The position numbers were made by a program, and so were the translations under genes. Below are positions 63,925 through 64,000 of a stretch of 64,000 nt of DNA, in pieces; the first letter of the stretch is position 1; every line of letters starts with the position of its first letter. Source of the DNA: Anaerococcus provencensis (GTDB lineage: Bacteria > Bacillota > Clostridia > Tissierellales > Peptoniphilaceae); assembly GCF_000312365.2 (NCBI RefSeq), contig NZ_HG003687.1, forward strand, positions 171,815-235,814. The letters run 5' to 3'. The notes under the pieces are model-generated. The model ran no database searches and was not told the DNA's origin. It saw only the letters and a program-made list of their open reading frames with translations.

Positions 63925-64000
63925 GTATGACGGGCATGTTCTAATGCTGGGGTGAAAATCCCTACAGAGCGTAGTTACCAACGAATCTAATAGTGACCCC
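63925..64000 (+). mobile_element. Possible 5' end of a group II intron (continues outside window)
   Basis: Two bases after the T run begins GTATGACGGGCATGTTC, followed by GGGGTGAAAATCCCTAC and CGTAGTTACCAACG, stem-forming blocks of the kind at the start of group II intron domain I (GGGGTGAAAGTCCC-like). Class C group II introns insert just after terminator stems, which matches the position. The diagnostic domain V and any maturase gene are beyond the window, so this is tentative. FMN riboswitch motifs are absent. Confidence 0.4.

Noticed and set aside
63940..64000. FMN riboswitch
   Set aside because: GGGGTGAAAATCCCTAC resembles one RFN stem, but the conserved GGCGGU and the opening ATCTTCGGGGC blocks are absent, and the position right after a terminator suits an intron better.

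Overview
This window is an AT-rich Firmicutes chromosome segment. The best fit is an anaerobic Gram-positive coccus of the Peptoniphilaceae (Anaerococcus-like). That assignment is inferred from three things: an intact butyrate-forming operon (bcd-etfBA-crt-hbd-thl), a neelaredoxin-type superoxide reductase typical of anaerobes, and several LPXTG-like/sortase pilus loci with AGGAGG-type ribosome sites and frequent TTG/GTG starts. No rRNA or tRNA gene was seen.

Layout. (A) 1-15.6 kb, pilus locus 1: the 3' end of a giant Cna-B/bacterial-repeat adhesin, a convergent sigma-70-like gene, an AlbA_2/HATPase regulator gene bracketed by two 60-bp repeats, a Cna-B pilin ending in LVKTG, and three overlapping class C sortases. 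(B) 15.7-24.5 kb, pilus locus 2: an orphan Phd/YefM antitoxin, a 1608-aa InlB/Flg_new-repeat adhesin (VPTGI anchor), a short coiled-coil protein, a catalytically dead signal-peptidase-like SipA homologue, an FctA-like backbone pilin (IPTGL), a class B sortase and an FctB-like small pilin (VQTGI). The order resembles streptococcal FCT/PI-2 pilus islands. (C) 24.6-32.4 kb, core metabolism: hisS, superoxide reductase and the crotonyl/butyryl-CoA operon. (D) 32.6-35.1 kb: a third backbone-type pilin (IPQTG) behind a 300-nt hairpin-rich leader. (E) 35.1-45.9 kb, a decayed accessory island: a Panacea-domain three-gene cassette (candidate toxin-antitoxin), an IS21-family element with a frameshifted istA, a broken large serine recombinase, GNAT, broken NUDIX and broken Abi_2 genes, and a second AlbA_2 protein. 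(F) 46.2-54 kb: TetR plus oleate hydratase, then a three-gene MoxR ATPase / coiled-coil-propeller / vWA cassette whose vWA gene is frameshifted. (G) 54.4-64 kb: sugar O-acetyltransferase, a minus-strand EF-hand surface protein (VKTGI), a truncated ApeA-like HEPN gene, an MBL-fold hydrolase, a YxlEFG-like ABC exporter with an XRE regulator, an AraC/GyrI-like regulator, and possibly the 5' end of a group II intron directly after its terminator.

Dispersed repeats with TGTCAT...ATGACA ends recur in intergenic regions at about 7.4-7.7, 9.3-9.5, 12.1-12.3, 21.7-21.9 and 37.0-37.2 kb. The intergenic region before the class C sortases holds two tandem copies of an 83-nt structured element whose stems covary.

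The pilus loci work as assembly lines: pilins carry a signal peptide, Cna-B/isopeptide-type domains and a sortase signal, and the class C or class B sortases beside them would link them. The butyrate genes make a complete acetyl-CoA to butyryl-CoA route with its electron-transfer flavoprotein. The strongest candidates for little-described biology are the covarying tandem RNA-like element, the promoter-leader module shared by unrelated cargo genes, the MoxR/propeller/vWA cassette, the Panacea cassette and the repeat-bracketed AlbA_2 gene.
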